From assembly GCF_033439725.1 (NCBI RefSeq), contig NW_026944385.1, positions 3,505,001 through 3,569,000 of the forward strand: a DNA stretch of 64,000 nt, read 5' to 3'. Both the position numbers and the translations under genes were made by a program. This stretch comes from Neurospora tetraspora (lineage: Eukaryota > Ascomycota > Sordariomycetes > Sordariales > Sordariaceae). This document shows, piece by piece, positions 35,629-46,899 of the stretch (position 1 is the stretch's first letter; every line of letters starts with the position of its first letter). The notes under the pieces were generated by a model. It did not search any database. It had not been told where the DNA came from and worked only from the letters and a program-made list of their open reading frames with translations.

Positions 35629-36941
35629 CTCTGTGAACTGCGGCGCTTTGTAAACAGAGGTGAGTGTTCAAGGACGACTGGTGTCTGGTAGTTCCAGGTC
35701 TCTAGATGGGGTTATCCCAGAGTTATATATATACCCACTGGGTATGTCAACCCCTCGATTGGATATACACAACTCTAGCGTTCTAGAATAGCGCGGAAGT
35801 TCGAGTCCCCTAATCGGCCACTTTTTCATAACTTGTTCATGGTTCCTGTTTCATAACGGCAGTGAAGGATTAAATTGAGTTCGGGAATGACAAGAGCCGT
35901 TGCGTGTTGTGCATAAAAACCCCACCACTACGAAGTATACGCGGCCAGGTTAAAGTCGTTCGGTCAATGTGAAGTGCCACTGGTCGTTCGTCCACTTGCC
36001 TACAGAACTCGATCGGAGATTCGGAACCCACCCTCACTCATACACTAGTGTTAGTCTATGATGCCCTGCCATTCATACACCATGTTACCTTGCCGAATTC
36101 CCGTTGAGACACTGAACTCTTTCGCTACCTATCCCACCTGTCCAAACACCGGCCGGTGGGTTCGGGAATGGGAACAGCCGTTGTGCATAAGTCGAAGCAT
36201 AAACTACTGCATATGTTGCCGGTGGCCGTTGAACAAATACGGTAGCGTGGTGATCGACAGTGGATTAGACATAAGTCGGCTCCGCTTTGCCATGAGCCAC
36301 GACACAGGTCGGTTCCAGTTCGCTTGGGGTCTTCAGTTATGAGGCGGTCAAGGTGATCAATAGCACCTGCCGGTATGCCTCCTATCTAAGAGGTAGCCGC
36401 GAACAAATAAAGAACATAAACGGGGAACTTAAGGTGCAGTCGTGTCGATTCTCGAATCATCCCAGGAAACAAAATAAGTAGAGGTAGGGGCAGCAACCAC
36501 CTTGGCACCTTCCATTATTGCAATGTAAAAAGACGTTGCAACAAAGCGGCCTCTTCTTAGTCCCTGGCCTTCGACTTGGGCGATATCGCTAGGTCCCTTC
36601 GCGGGATACAACAAGTGTCGGTAACCGGATTTTTGCTGTTTCCAAGTTGAGGTCGGCATTGAGGGGTATGTTGCTATGTTAACTGCGATGTAACGAAACG
36701 GATAAGTACCGAGCGATCTAATATTGCCATCGCGCGCTACGCATAATCGGATCGAACGATCTGGCTCTTTTCATGATTCGTATCTGTAGCTTTTGTGCGT
36801 GGTTTATGAACGGAACCGCCGAATGCACAATAGAAGGTTCGACTCGGGAATTGGAAGGGCCGTTTGCCGATCAATGCATAAAACTTGCACAACACTACGG
36901 AATTTTGCGTACCCGTGAATATAGGGCGAGCGGACTACAAG
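35629..36941. other. Intergenic region upstream of the P450 gene
   Basis: About 1.3 kb of normal composition containing the P450 promoter. A 61-bp tRNA-like fold at 35756-35816 was considered and rejected. Short open frames (36058-36342 +, 36429-36659 -) have no recognisable features. Confidence 0.4.
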
Positions 36942-36943
36942 TA

Positions 36944-37261
36944 GGGCGACTGTGTAATCGTCTAAGGCGACTGTGTGGAGCAGGCTGTCTGCTGCAAAAC
37001 CTCCAAGTCTTGGCATCAAGCCAATTGTCAAAAACATCACCCAAAGTCATCATCTTGAACTACGACATTGAGAGCTCAAAACAACCTCTTTCTCAACGCC
37101 AAATTCACATTTCACACGCGAGGGCCTCTCACCGGCCCCTGCACCCCCGAGAACTTACCCTAACACCTAACCCTAACACTAATCTAGGTTGTCGGAGGTG
37201 ACTTACACCTGTGCCTAGTGCATATCCCACACAGTCGCCTTAGATGATTACACAGTCGCCC
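36944..37261. mobile_element. 318-bp TIR element flanked by TA, with telomere-like core
   Basis: The arms 36942-36978 and 37227-37263 are inverted repeats over 37 bases with one mismatch. Removing the outer TA on each side leaves termini GGGCGACTGTGTAATC and their complement. GGCGACTGTGT occurs twice per arm. The TA dinucleotides fit the target duplication of Tc1/mariner/pogo-like transposons. The interior has no coding capacity and includes TACCCTAACACCTAACCCTA near 37157-37176, close to the fungal telomere unit. Likely a non-autonomous MITE. Confidence 0.6.
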
Positions 37262-37264
37262 TAG

Positions 37265-37675
37265 TCAGCCCGATATAGGGTGGCTTTCTGACGGGACCCA
37301 TCCCCACTCTCCTACCGTCCGCTTTGGGGATAGGTAGGTGAAAAAGGCACCCTCATCCATCTCCACGGGTATGTTGGTGGCCGTTGAACATGTGAAATGA
37401 GGACGTACGATTTTATTTTTTTGATACAATCCCCTCAATATCAAGTCGTCATGCTCCTCTGTGGGAAGAGCGGGAAGAAATCGCTGCTGCGTCTCATCAT
37501 TTTGGCGTAAGCACTGACACAGTGGTCGCGACAAAACGACAATGTTCATGCCGTGGATACCTTCGCCGCAGGCCCAGGTCTCGACGTTGACACGGCCGTT
37601 CGGGTTCCATTGTTGAATGGGTGACCACTTGGTGATGCTTAAAGACTTGGCTTGGCCAGCGCTAGCAAAGTAAGC
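37265..37675 (-). other. Open frame of unknown status, about 136 codons
   Basis: A minus-strand frame is open from 37675 to the stop at 37265, with an ATG only at 37549. The part upstream of that ATG reads SLSITKWSPIQQWNPNGRVN and VETWACGEGIHG, which looks protein-like. No family is recognised. It may be a fragment of an old gene, an exon with unrecognised partners, or chance. Confidence 0.2.
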
Positions 37676-37960
37676 TTATTTTGACCGTTAATGCCAAGGA
37701 CAAAGGAAAGACGACACAGAAGCTTCAATCCCATCTCGTCATCCTCCTCTCAACCCGTGACAGCGTAATGTCACATATATGGTGCTGGTATCAAAAAAGT
37801 TCTTCATATACAAGAAGACGAACCCCCTCGACATAACGCCAGCCCAAGATCTACCCGTCTCTTAGACAAGAACCCAAAAGATGTAAGTGTACAAAATCAT
37901 GAATATAACTGCAGATACACCCCCCCTCAAATCTCCATCCTCGTTCATCAAATCATCACC

Positions 37961-39512
37961 TCAATCCCCCAAATTCATAAACACCCAAATCGCAATCCCT
38001 CCCGCCAGCAACAATATCGTGCAAATAGCCGCACCCGCCTTATCCGCCGTAGTAATCGGCGTCGCCGGCTCGACAGCACGCCTACTTCCCTGTCCCGCAT
38101 TCGGATCTCCCTTACTGATACCACCCGTCTTATTCGTCACCGGCGCATCGGCTTCATCAATAAGCAGACTCGACACAGCCGCGAGAACATCCATAGCCTC
38201 TCCCGCACCGGTAGTCTTGTCCACGGCGGGATCGACAAAGACACCTTCGGACCAGTAGAACCCGCACACTCGCCCCGTGGCTCCGCCGGTGCACTGCTTT
38301 GCTGCCGCTTCCGCTGAGGTTTTGAGGATGGGGAGGATGGTATCCCGCATAAAGGGCGCCACCTGCGTAACCACCGACATCCAGCGGTGCACGTACCCCT
38401 TGAAAGATAACATGTCGGGCGTGCAGGCGCCGTGGCGGGACTCGCAGGCGATTTCGAAGGCGACGCCTTTGGGGAAGAAATCGCGGAAAAGACCATCGGT
38501 GAGATTCTGGACGCGGGTTTTCCAGATGTCTTGCTGGGCGGCGTCGCCGTCCGTGAAGTTGTACATGAAGGCGGCGCCCTGGGCGAGGATGGCGGCGCTG
38601 TAGCTGAACTGCGCCTTGTTGATGTCCGTGCAGTTTTGCTCGATGTGCCCGCCATCGTAGACTTTCCAGGACGCGTGGTCGATGTAGTTGACGTCCCAGA
38701 TCCATTGGAATTGCTTGGTGGCCCAGGTGGCGTAGGTTTCGTTGTGGGTGTAGCGGGCGAGACGGGCGCCCATGTTGAAGAAGCTAGGGGGTTTGGTTAG
38801 CTGGGCAGCTCGGAAATTTGTTGTGGCACGTATACTTACATGGCGTTTGCGATGGTATTCTTGTAGTCGTAGCCATTGTTTGTGGGAGGGATCTGCCATC
38901 TCAAACCACCGTTACAAGTATCGTCGTGGCGGTCAGGCGCGGCCTGGGTGGCCCAGACGGCCTGAGCAAGGGCAAGCCATTGGGGCTGGTCAGCGGGCGG
39001 GTTGGGAAACTTGGTCTCGGCGGCGAGCATGGCGGTCATGCCCCAAAATCCTTGGTCGTCGTTGCCAAGCGAGGCCGTGAAGTTCAAGGGTTGAAAGTCG
39101 CGATTATCGCCGACTTGGTGAAGAATACCCTGGGTGATGACATCGTTATAGGTGGTGTCGCCGGTCAAGTGCCAGTAGTCAACCATGGTGCCCATCAGGG
39201 CGCCGCCTTCCCACCAGTAATAGTCGCCCTTGCCGTCGGAGGGCGGACCGGGCAGAATACCTGGGATTTCGCCCGACTGGTTGCCGTTGTAAAATTTCAT
39301 CATATCGAACGCTAGAGTTTTTGCGGAGGCACGGATGTTATCTGAAAGGGGGTGTTAGTTGCGTCTGCAATAGGTTGAAGTGCTCAAGTGGCCGCAGTAC
39401 CTGGGGTATCGACTGCGTAGCCTTGGGCATTTGCTGCCGGCAGCAAACAAGCTGCGGCGGCAAAGAGAGCTGTGAGCCATGTCGCTCCTCTTGGCGATGA
39501 TATTGTCGTCAT
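37961..39512 (-). CDS. DFG5/DCW1-type GH76 cell-wall protein
   Basis: Three exons (39512-39401, 39341-38840, 38783-37961) with introns of 59 and 56 nt encode 478 residues. A signal peptide ends near residue 30 (LLPAANAQ). The GH76 catalytic pair lies in [11 protein letters not shown] (Asp132-Asp133); other family blocks are [21 protein letters not shown] and GGHIEQNC. The C-terminus is a hydrophobic stretch ([20 protein letters not shown]) consistent with a GPI signal or a membrane anchor. Family members are thought to cross-link GPI-anchored glycoproteins into the wall by cutting the anchor's mannose chain and transferring it, despite the name endo-1,6-alpha-mannosidase. The start is the only ATG upstream of the signal sequence in frame. 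The gene is intact. Neurospora-type genomes have several paralogues, so no specific symbol is given. Confidence 0.9.
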
Positions 39513-41119
39513 GATTAATTAGTAGTGGTCGGTCCGCCGCTCAGCTCGATATCTGATGTCGCCAAGATATTCCGAGTTCTAGTATGTCAGGAGTATATGC
39601 AATATACACAATGCGAAATCCAAGAGACTGTAAGGAAAAAAGGACACGATGAGCCCAAATGAAATATGGTTTAACGAAGGACTGGTATTAGACCGACGTG
39701 ATGGGGGTCTAGAACTACAAAGAACGACGACGCCCTATGGTGTGCGGAATAAAAATAAAAAGTGAAGAAAAGAACAAGAAGAGAATCTGGAGACGGTTAG
39801 GTTTCAGCTGGAGACATTGAAATCGGGAGAGTGGGTACCACACACGATGACGCGGCAGAATGGAAGGGGTTCTCGGTTGCCATCGATTGAAGGCCTGCCC
39901 TTGTCCTTCTTGTAGAACCTTGGTGGCCTGAGTGCTTTCCACGCGATAAGATAGCTGAAGCCGGCGAGCGGGAGTGGGCAGTGCAATGCGTGTGACGAGT
40001 CGAGTGGCACGAGTGGGAATTAATCTCAGCTTGTTCCCATCACGGCATTGCTCCGTTGGTTGTGGTGAAATTCAGGTACGCGATTCAGTGGATCGGCAGT
40101 CGCGGATGGGCTTACTGGCTCTCAAGTGTTGTGGATTTTCAGCCGATCGCCTTGCGTATCACGGTGGGCACGGCCGGGTGATATTGTCCATTCGATGCAT
40201 CTCTTGAAGTTGCGGAGATGAGACTGGAAAGGGTCGTCCCAATCTTCATTCAATTTATCCATGCATGACATGCGCACCACTCCGCATCTTGGCCGTAACG
40301 GTGCCGTCGCAAGCTGTAACGCTAGGCCCTTTCTAGGCCCTTTTGTTAAGGCCTGCGCCAAGAGTGCCATGTCGCACCAAGTATGAACCCTGATCGCCCT
40401 TCCATTGCAATCTTCAGAACCTCAAAGTCCTCGGGGCGCAGTCCATTTCATGGCATTCACATATGAACAACAACTTCTTATCCTCAAGTCATGATTGAAA
40501 AGGCCATAGAGTCTTCGGTTGACTTGTTGATTACTGTATGCTCGTTACGCTTGAGCGCTGCCCCTTGCATACAAGTGTTGGGGCATGTGCCCCACTCTAA
40601 CCTCCTGTCTTCTTTCCGTCAAACGGATATCTTTGACTCCCGTCACAACGGCATCGAAGCGAAGGAGCGACTGGTAGAAGCGCAAGGTACAAGTTGACTT
40701 CCCAGGCGTGGCCAATTCTTATGCGAACGATCCTCTCCAACTTTGTTCTTGCAGCTGTCTTGGTTTTTTAATACTGGACCTTCCATGTTTTTTAATACTG
40801 GACCTTCCATTCTCGCTTCAGTTCGCTTCTTCTCCTGCCGGCCACACTATCTCGACATGAGACTATATAATTATGTCCTGATGGCGACGGTCCTCAGCCA
40901 TGCGACATGTCTACCAACTGTTTGAGGATGCCCACATGTACAAGCCTTCTTGGCGACGTTGGCGAGTACAACCCCGGATTTCGATCCCCGCCCTAAGCGG
41001 TCATGTGGAACCGCCGACGACGCCAACACGGCCCCGCTTCCCCCGCCCCGACGGCTTCTCCATGACTTCCGCTTCCGCAGTCCGAGAGACCATCTCTCCA
41101 TTCCGTGTTTTACCCAAAG
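39513..41119. other. Divergent intergenic region between GH76 and D-LDH genes
   Basis: About 1.6 kb that should contain both promoters. It holds a 24-bp tandem duplication at 40763-40810. Frames such as 40871-41212 (-) and 40900-41448 (+) overlap the D-LDH start and lack domains. Confidence 0.4.
40763..40810 (+). repeat. 24-bp perfect tandem duplication
   Basis: Two adjacent copies of a unit starting GTTTTTTAATACTGGACCTT, about 300 bp upstream of the D-LDH ATG. Confidence 0.85.
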
Positions 41120-42848
41120 ATGGCGACACGTCAAGTGCTTGGCTTTCCGCGAGCACGGCTCACTCTCATTCCCCATTCCCGAAACCTGATTCCCCCAGTA
41201 CAGCGTCAACATCGGCCAGCCTTTGCTCCCCAGGCATATCAGTCGACTCGATGGGCATCACAGCAACCTACGGATATTCACCAGAGGGCTGGACGGGAAA
41301 AGTACAGGAATCCGCTACGCCTGATTTCCAGACAAGGCTGGATCATCATTGCGTTATCGGCCATAGTCATTATTGTCTTGAAGGACTCGAAGAAGGAAGA
41401 GCTTTCACTGGTAAAGCCGACCTACGCAAGCCACAAAGAAATGCTTGAAGCTGCAAAAGAGATTGCTCAGATACTGGGACAAGACGCCGTCACCTACGAT
41501 ACCCATGTTCTCGAACACCACGGCCATTCGGACTGGTCGACATCCAACTCACCCGGGCGTGCCGTTGCCCGTCGTCTACCCACGCACGACTGACCACGTA
41601 TCTGCTATCGCCCGGATATGCAGTGCTCGCAATGTCCCCATGGTCCCCTTTGGCGCAGGTTCTAGCGTCGAGGGCAACTTCTCCCAGCCATATTCCGGCA
41701 TCTGCATCGACTTCACCTACATGGACAAGGTCGTCGCCTTCCACCCAGATGACATGGATGTGGTCGTTCAGGCTGGCGTTAACTGGGTTGATCTCAACAA
41801 CCAGATCGCCCATACAGGGCTCTTCGTGCCTTTGGATCCCTCACCCACTGCAACAGTTGGTGGAATGGTCTCAACCAATTGTTCCGGCACCAACGCCATG
41901 CGCTACGGGACTATGAAAGACTGGGTGCTCAACCTGACCGTTGTCCTCCCGGATGGCCGCATTATCAAGACTCGTCGGCGTCCTCGCAAGACCTCGGCTG
42001 GCTACAACCTGACTTCTCTGTTTGTCGGCGCCGAAGGTACTCTGGGAATGGTAACCGAGGTCACCCTGAAGCTCGCTCCCATCCCCAAGGAAACCAGCGT
42101 CGCCGTTGTTGCTTTCCCCACCATCCACTCTGCCGCAGCCGCCGCTTCCAAATTGATTCGCTCCGGGATCCAGCTTGCTGCCTTGGAGCTCATGGATGAC
42201 GAGCAGATGAAATTGCTCAACACCCACGGAAGCGACGCAGTTCGCAAGCGTGTATGGGACGAGAAACCTACCTTGTTCCTCAAGTTTAGCGGGACCACCA
42301 AGGACGCCATCAAGAGCGATGTGTCCCGCGTAGCCGAGATCGTCAAACCCTTGACAGACAGCAAGTTCCACTTTGCCAAGACGAAGCAGGATGAGCTGGA
42401 CCTCTGGTCCGCGCGCAAGGAAGCCCTTTTCACCATGGTAAACACTCGGCCCAAGGGCACCGAGATTTGGTCTACGGACGTGGCCGTGCCCATTTCACGG
42501 CTGGCGGAAATCATCGAGATCTCGAAGCGGGAGTGCGGATCTCTGGGCTTGTTTGCGAGCGTGATTGGCCATGTGGGTGATGGGAACTTTCACGTCTCCA
42601 TGATGTATGACCCTACAAATTTGCAGCAGAAGCAGGCTGTCGCCAAGTGCGTCAAAAACATGATGACACGGGCACTGGAGATGGAGGGTACCGTAAGCGG
42701 GGAGCATGCGATTGGTATTGGGAAGAAGGAGTGCTTGGTGGACGAGCTCGGAGAGGAGACGATTGGGCTTATGAGGCAGCTCAAGGCTTCGGTTGATCCC
42801 AAATGGGTCATGAATCCGGGAAAGGTGTTTGACTGGATGGGGTATTAG
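41120..42848 (+). CDS. Mitochondrial D-lactate dehydrogenase (cytochrome), with one-base frameshift
   Basis: The first ATG is at 41120 (MATRQVLGFPRARLTLIPHS). The basic N-terminus and a membrane segment at residues 73-87 (WIIIALSAIVIIVL) fit inner-membrane anchoring. The enzyme oxidises D-lactate to pyruvate and passes electrons to cytochrome c. The FAD-binding domain (VPMVPFGAGSSVEGNF, PLDPSPTATVGGMVSTNCSG, YNLTSLFVGAEGTLGMVTEV) and the C-terminal oxidase domain (GHVGDGNFHVSMMYDP, SGEHAIGIGKKE, PGKVF) are complete. The reading frame, however, changes at 41568-41570. Upstream the frame reads SNSPGRAVA, and downstream VVYPRTTDHVSAIARIC. One surplus C in a CCC run breaks continuity; unread, the first frame stops at 41593. 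There is no intron that would repair it without deleting conserved sequence. Either a sequencing error or a young null allele. No other defect is seen over 1.7 kb. Confidence 0.85.
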
Positions 42849-44242
42849 GAGAGGCAACCGGCATTGGTTCAAGACTTAACTCTGAGGTTAATGGAGGACT
42901 GGAGGAGAAAGAAGGTGGCAGCGGCTCAGACAAACTACATGTGGTGTTTTCTGGAACATCCGGCCACTCATCGGTTTAACTTCTTTCGATTCGGCTCGAC
43001 ACACAACACTTGACAGTTCAGCCTCGGACGGTATTCACCCCGTCTTATATGGAGCGATGCTGAAGTTAAATGGTAGTTATTCGCAGCTGGGATGCCAAGC
43101 CGCTACCATCCTACTCAACAGGTGACAAGTGGTAGGCGGAGGCTAACAAAAGTTGCATGACAGCTTGTAAGACTTGGCATGAGCCAATAGCGTAGGATAT
43201 CGTCCACCGACAAGTGAGATTGTCATCAAGCCTCCTCAGCCATACGGAAAGGTCGGAGATCGGACGTGCTTCACGTTGACCAAGCATGCTAATTTTGACA
43301 ATGCAGCTACCAAGCTTCTCTTAGATTTACTGGTGATTGATTGATTCTATATATTCTGTATGACTGACTCGAGCGCTCTGGTATGGGGGGTTTTGGGGGT
43401 AACCTATATTTGCTAAAACCTATTAAATCAGGTGGCTAGGACTCTAGCATCTAGCCTACATCTAGCTAGAATATTACCTTAGAATCTAATATACCCCCTT
43501 ACTTATAGACTTCTTTTTCCTCTTTAAAGTTAAAAGTAAAGCTATTTATATATTACTCTCGTCATTTTATATTTCTAGACCTAATATTTCATCTAAATTA
43601 TTGAAATCTACCTCTCCTAGTACCAGATTATCTCCTCCGCTATCTTCCCGCAATAATACTTTAATTATCCCTAATAATTCCCTAAATGTCCTATATTTTA
43701 AAATACCTAATACTTTTATTAGTTTATCTATTAGTATTAACTTTATCTCCAAATATTCGATATTAAGAATCTTTGTTACATGACGACTGGTCGGCTGGGC
43801 TAGAGCATACTGGGACCAGAGCATGCTGGATTCAGCATGTCTTGGCCCCGACACAGCTCTGGGTAGTATTAGATAGTTAGTAATGGATTCGTCTCTATTG
43901 AAACGGATTCCTCTCTTATTTAATTAATTATTATTTATAATTAAAAGTATTTACTTAGTAAAACTATTTATTGATTTAAATTCTAAGTTATAATTAATTG
44001 TAGTTCTTTAAATAGAATCTGTTACGTCTATTGTAATAATTTCCGCTATGTATTAATCCCTTTAATAAATCCGTTACTACTAGATTCTTCTTTCCTAGAA
44101 GAATCCGTTAATTGACGATTTTATTAATAGGTAGAATAGTAATTACGAGTTTAGCTCTCCCTAGTTTGTAGTAAGTGGTTTTCTATAATTTAAAATCGAA
44201 TAAGATTTTTTATTTTTATTATTACTTCGTAAATACTTTTAT
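42849..44242. other. Transition from gene to RIP-mutated block
   Basis: Normal composition lasts to about 43390 (D-LDH 3' flank). From there sequence becomes TpA-rich, with one GC-normal island at 43774-43865 beginning TGTTACATGACGACTGG. The rest up to 44242 is mutated repeat DNA without recognisable domains. It is the left flank of the gypsy element that starts at 44243. Confidence 0.5.
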
Positions 44243-44530
44243 TGTCAGGTCGCTAGGGACCTGTTAGGCGTTAGACCTGTGCTAGTACTGAGGAGCGCTG
44301 ATGTCCGTATAGTATAGCGCCGTAGTATGGTGTCGGAACGGATCGGAGCTATCGCGGATTTAGTTACTATAGGATAGAGTTTACAACAATATAAATAGCC
44401 GGTCGAATTCGCCTCTAAAATTATTGGGGTTAATTATTAATATATTTTTAATCTTCTCTTTACTCTAATATCCTTTATATATTTGCGCTGTCCGTAAATA
44501 TTTAAAATTCTTTTTTTTACGATCTTAATA
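44243..44530 (+). repeat. 5' LTR of gypsy element 1
   Basis: 288 bp, collinear with 52078-52365; shared blocks include CGCCGTAGTATGGTGTCGGA (5' copy) and ATAAATAGCCGGT. Confidence 0.9.
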
Positions 44531-46899
44531 CATTAATAGCTCTTCTTGCGGGAGTTGAGCTATTATTAATAGGATATAAATATATAGTGGATGATTTATT
44601 TTTCAGATTGTTAAAGAAACCCTTCCCTCTATTTCCGGTACGTAAGAATTATTTATTACTCCTTTTATTATAATTAACGATATCCTTTAGTAATAGCTTT
44701 TCCTTTTATCCTAATATTATTAATTAATTATTAAAGAAGTAGACGACGATAATTCGGATATCGATTATTCTTTTACCCTCTTGTATGTTTTGTGTAATCC
44801 TTTCTACTATTTAGAGAATAATATTATAGTATAGAAGTAAAAACTTTTTAAATTCCGCATAACGGTTATTAAATTACTTTTGGTTTACTTTTTATTTTAT
44901 ATATTTCTTTATAATTAGAATAATTTCGTCGATTTATTAGAATAAAATTAATTTAATAATTATTTTCGTATTCCTTTCGGATTCTATTATTAAGATTATC
45001 TTTTTTATAATCAAACGTACCTCTTAACCCCCTCTATTCCTGTTATTATTCCCTAAATTATAATACTTTCTATTCTTATATTTACTTAGCCCACGTAATT
45101 TGCTATTTTATTTAAATAATATCCTAAGTTTAATATTTTTAAATTTATTAGCGAAAATTACTCCTAATTATATAATTTTATTTTTAATATCGACGATTAT
45201 TATTTTCAATACCTTTAGATACCCTTTTTTTTACTATTAACTATATCGAAAGTAATTCTAAGAATATATAAATTAAGTATATTATAGCCTTTAAGAAGAA
45301 AATTAATTATAACCCTATTTATAATATTCTTATTAGAAAACTTTATATATTTTATGACCGTTTTTATACTAAAGAATTTAATTTATCCTACGAATAATTA
45401 AAATATTTACGCGTCCTATAATAAATAAATCGTTTACGTCCCTATTTATATAGCGGTATTTTATTAGTAAGCGGTATTAATATATTAATTAAGGCAGTAA
45501 TATATATAGAATAATTAAAGAATTTAGAAACTTTAGAATTAATAATATAATATTAATACTTTTAAATATCGTATTCTTATTTATTTTTTCCCTTTTTTCT
45601 TCTTACTCTTACTTTTACTTCTATTCTTATATTTAGTCCTAATCTTAGTAGCTTCTTTCGTCCTTTCCCTACGGTTTCTATTAATTTTAATATTATTTAT
45701 TATTATTACAGTTAATTTGGATATATATACAGTTAATACTAGGTAGTAAAATTATATGATATTTATTACGAATATAGTAAATTTAAATACTCGGCGTTTT
45801 TTATATTAAGCATACTTATTATAATTGCAGTAAATTAGGCTATATATTATATTAATACTTTATTCCCTATAGTGCCTTAATTTAAGGCGCGAATATTAAG
45901 CTGATAATATTAGTAAGGATTGTAATTATTTCGGCTTAGGGAAACGTAAGTATATTATAATTGTATTTGAATACGAAATTATTAATAAAAAATATATAGA
46001 AATTAGCGGAAAATTTATAGTTTAATAAATTCTAGCGCGGAATTAAACTTTATTAAAAAAATATTTATTCTCGTCGGACGTTAAAATAGAACTAGTAAAT
46101 TACCGTTTTATTAATTTCTCTTTCTAACCCGTTCTTATATATAGTTCGATTACTTATCTTATTAAAATATACGATTTTTATAGTAGTAAATAGAAAAAAA
46201 AGTATTATATTTATAATTATTAATTCCCTTAGTATAAACATTATTTTTAATCATTTTTAGTTATACGAATATAATTTTAAAATCGATTAACGTTGGAAGA
46301 AATTCCGGTTTTAAATTAAAATATAAAATTTAAAAACGAATAAAGAGCCGATTAAAAATATTTACGAAATTATAACGTTTTTTTATAATCTATAATAAAA
46401 TTTAATCATTATTTTAAACTTGAAAGAAATATTAGGGTTTATTAATAATTTTAATCCCCTATTATATTCGACTATCCCTTTCAAAATTCCTCTATCTTTA
46501 CACATAGAATTTTTAACCCTACCAAATTTCCTAAATTCCTCTAATATTCCTTCTAATATACTTATTCCTATATCCTTTAATATATCCCCGGATATACTTT
46601 TTAAAATTTTTAGGGTTATATTGAATAGAATTTACCCACCGTTAGAACTTTTATTAGAATTAATAACTCCAAAACTACCTATCGCCGAACCCAAAGAAGA
46701 GGAAATAATTGCTATTAAATTAATAATCCTTCCGGAGTATAAAGAATTTCGATAAAAATTCGAAACGTTGGCTATACTCCTACTATAGTATAATTATTTA
46801 AAATATTATATCGATTTAGTTAAAGGAGAAGTTATTCTTTAAAGCCCTATTTATACGTTTAAAATTAAAGAATTAGAAGTATTTTAAGAGTAATTAGCG

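Noticed and set aside
35756-35816. tRNA-like fold: 7-bp acceptor pairing (CGATTGG with CTAATCG), a GTTCGAGTCCC B-box-like motif and GCCA at the end
   Set aside because: It is only 61 nt, has no D arm, the T stem mispairs and eukaryotic tRNA genes do not encode CCA. At best a tRNA relic.
41537-41622. Possible GT...AG intron that would bridge the D-LDH frame change
   Set aside because: It would remove the conserved VVYPRTTDHVSAIARIC segment of the FAD-binding domain. A single-base shift explains the data better.
46420-46755. 111-codon frame in gypsy element 1
   Set aside because: It lies in RIP-mutated gag/pol DNA rich in Ile, Leu and Asn; a chance survival between stops, not a gene.
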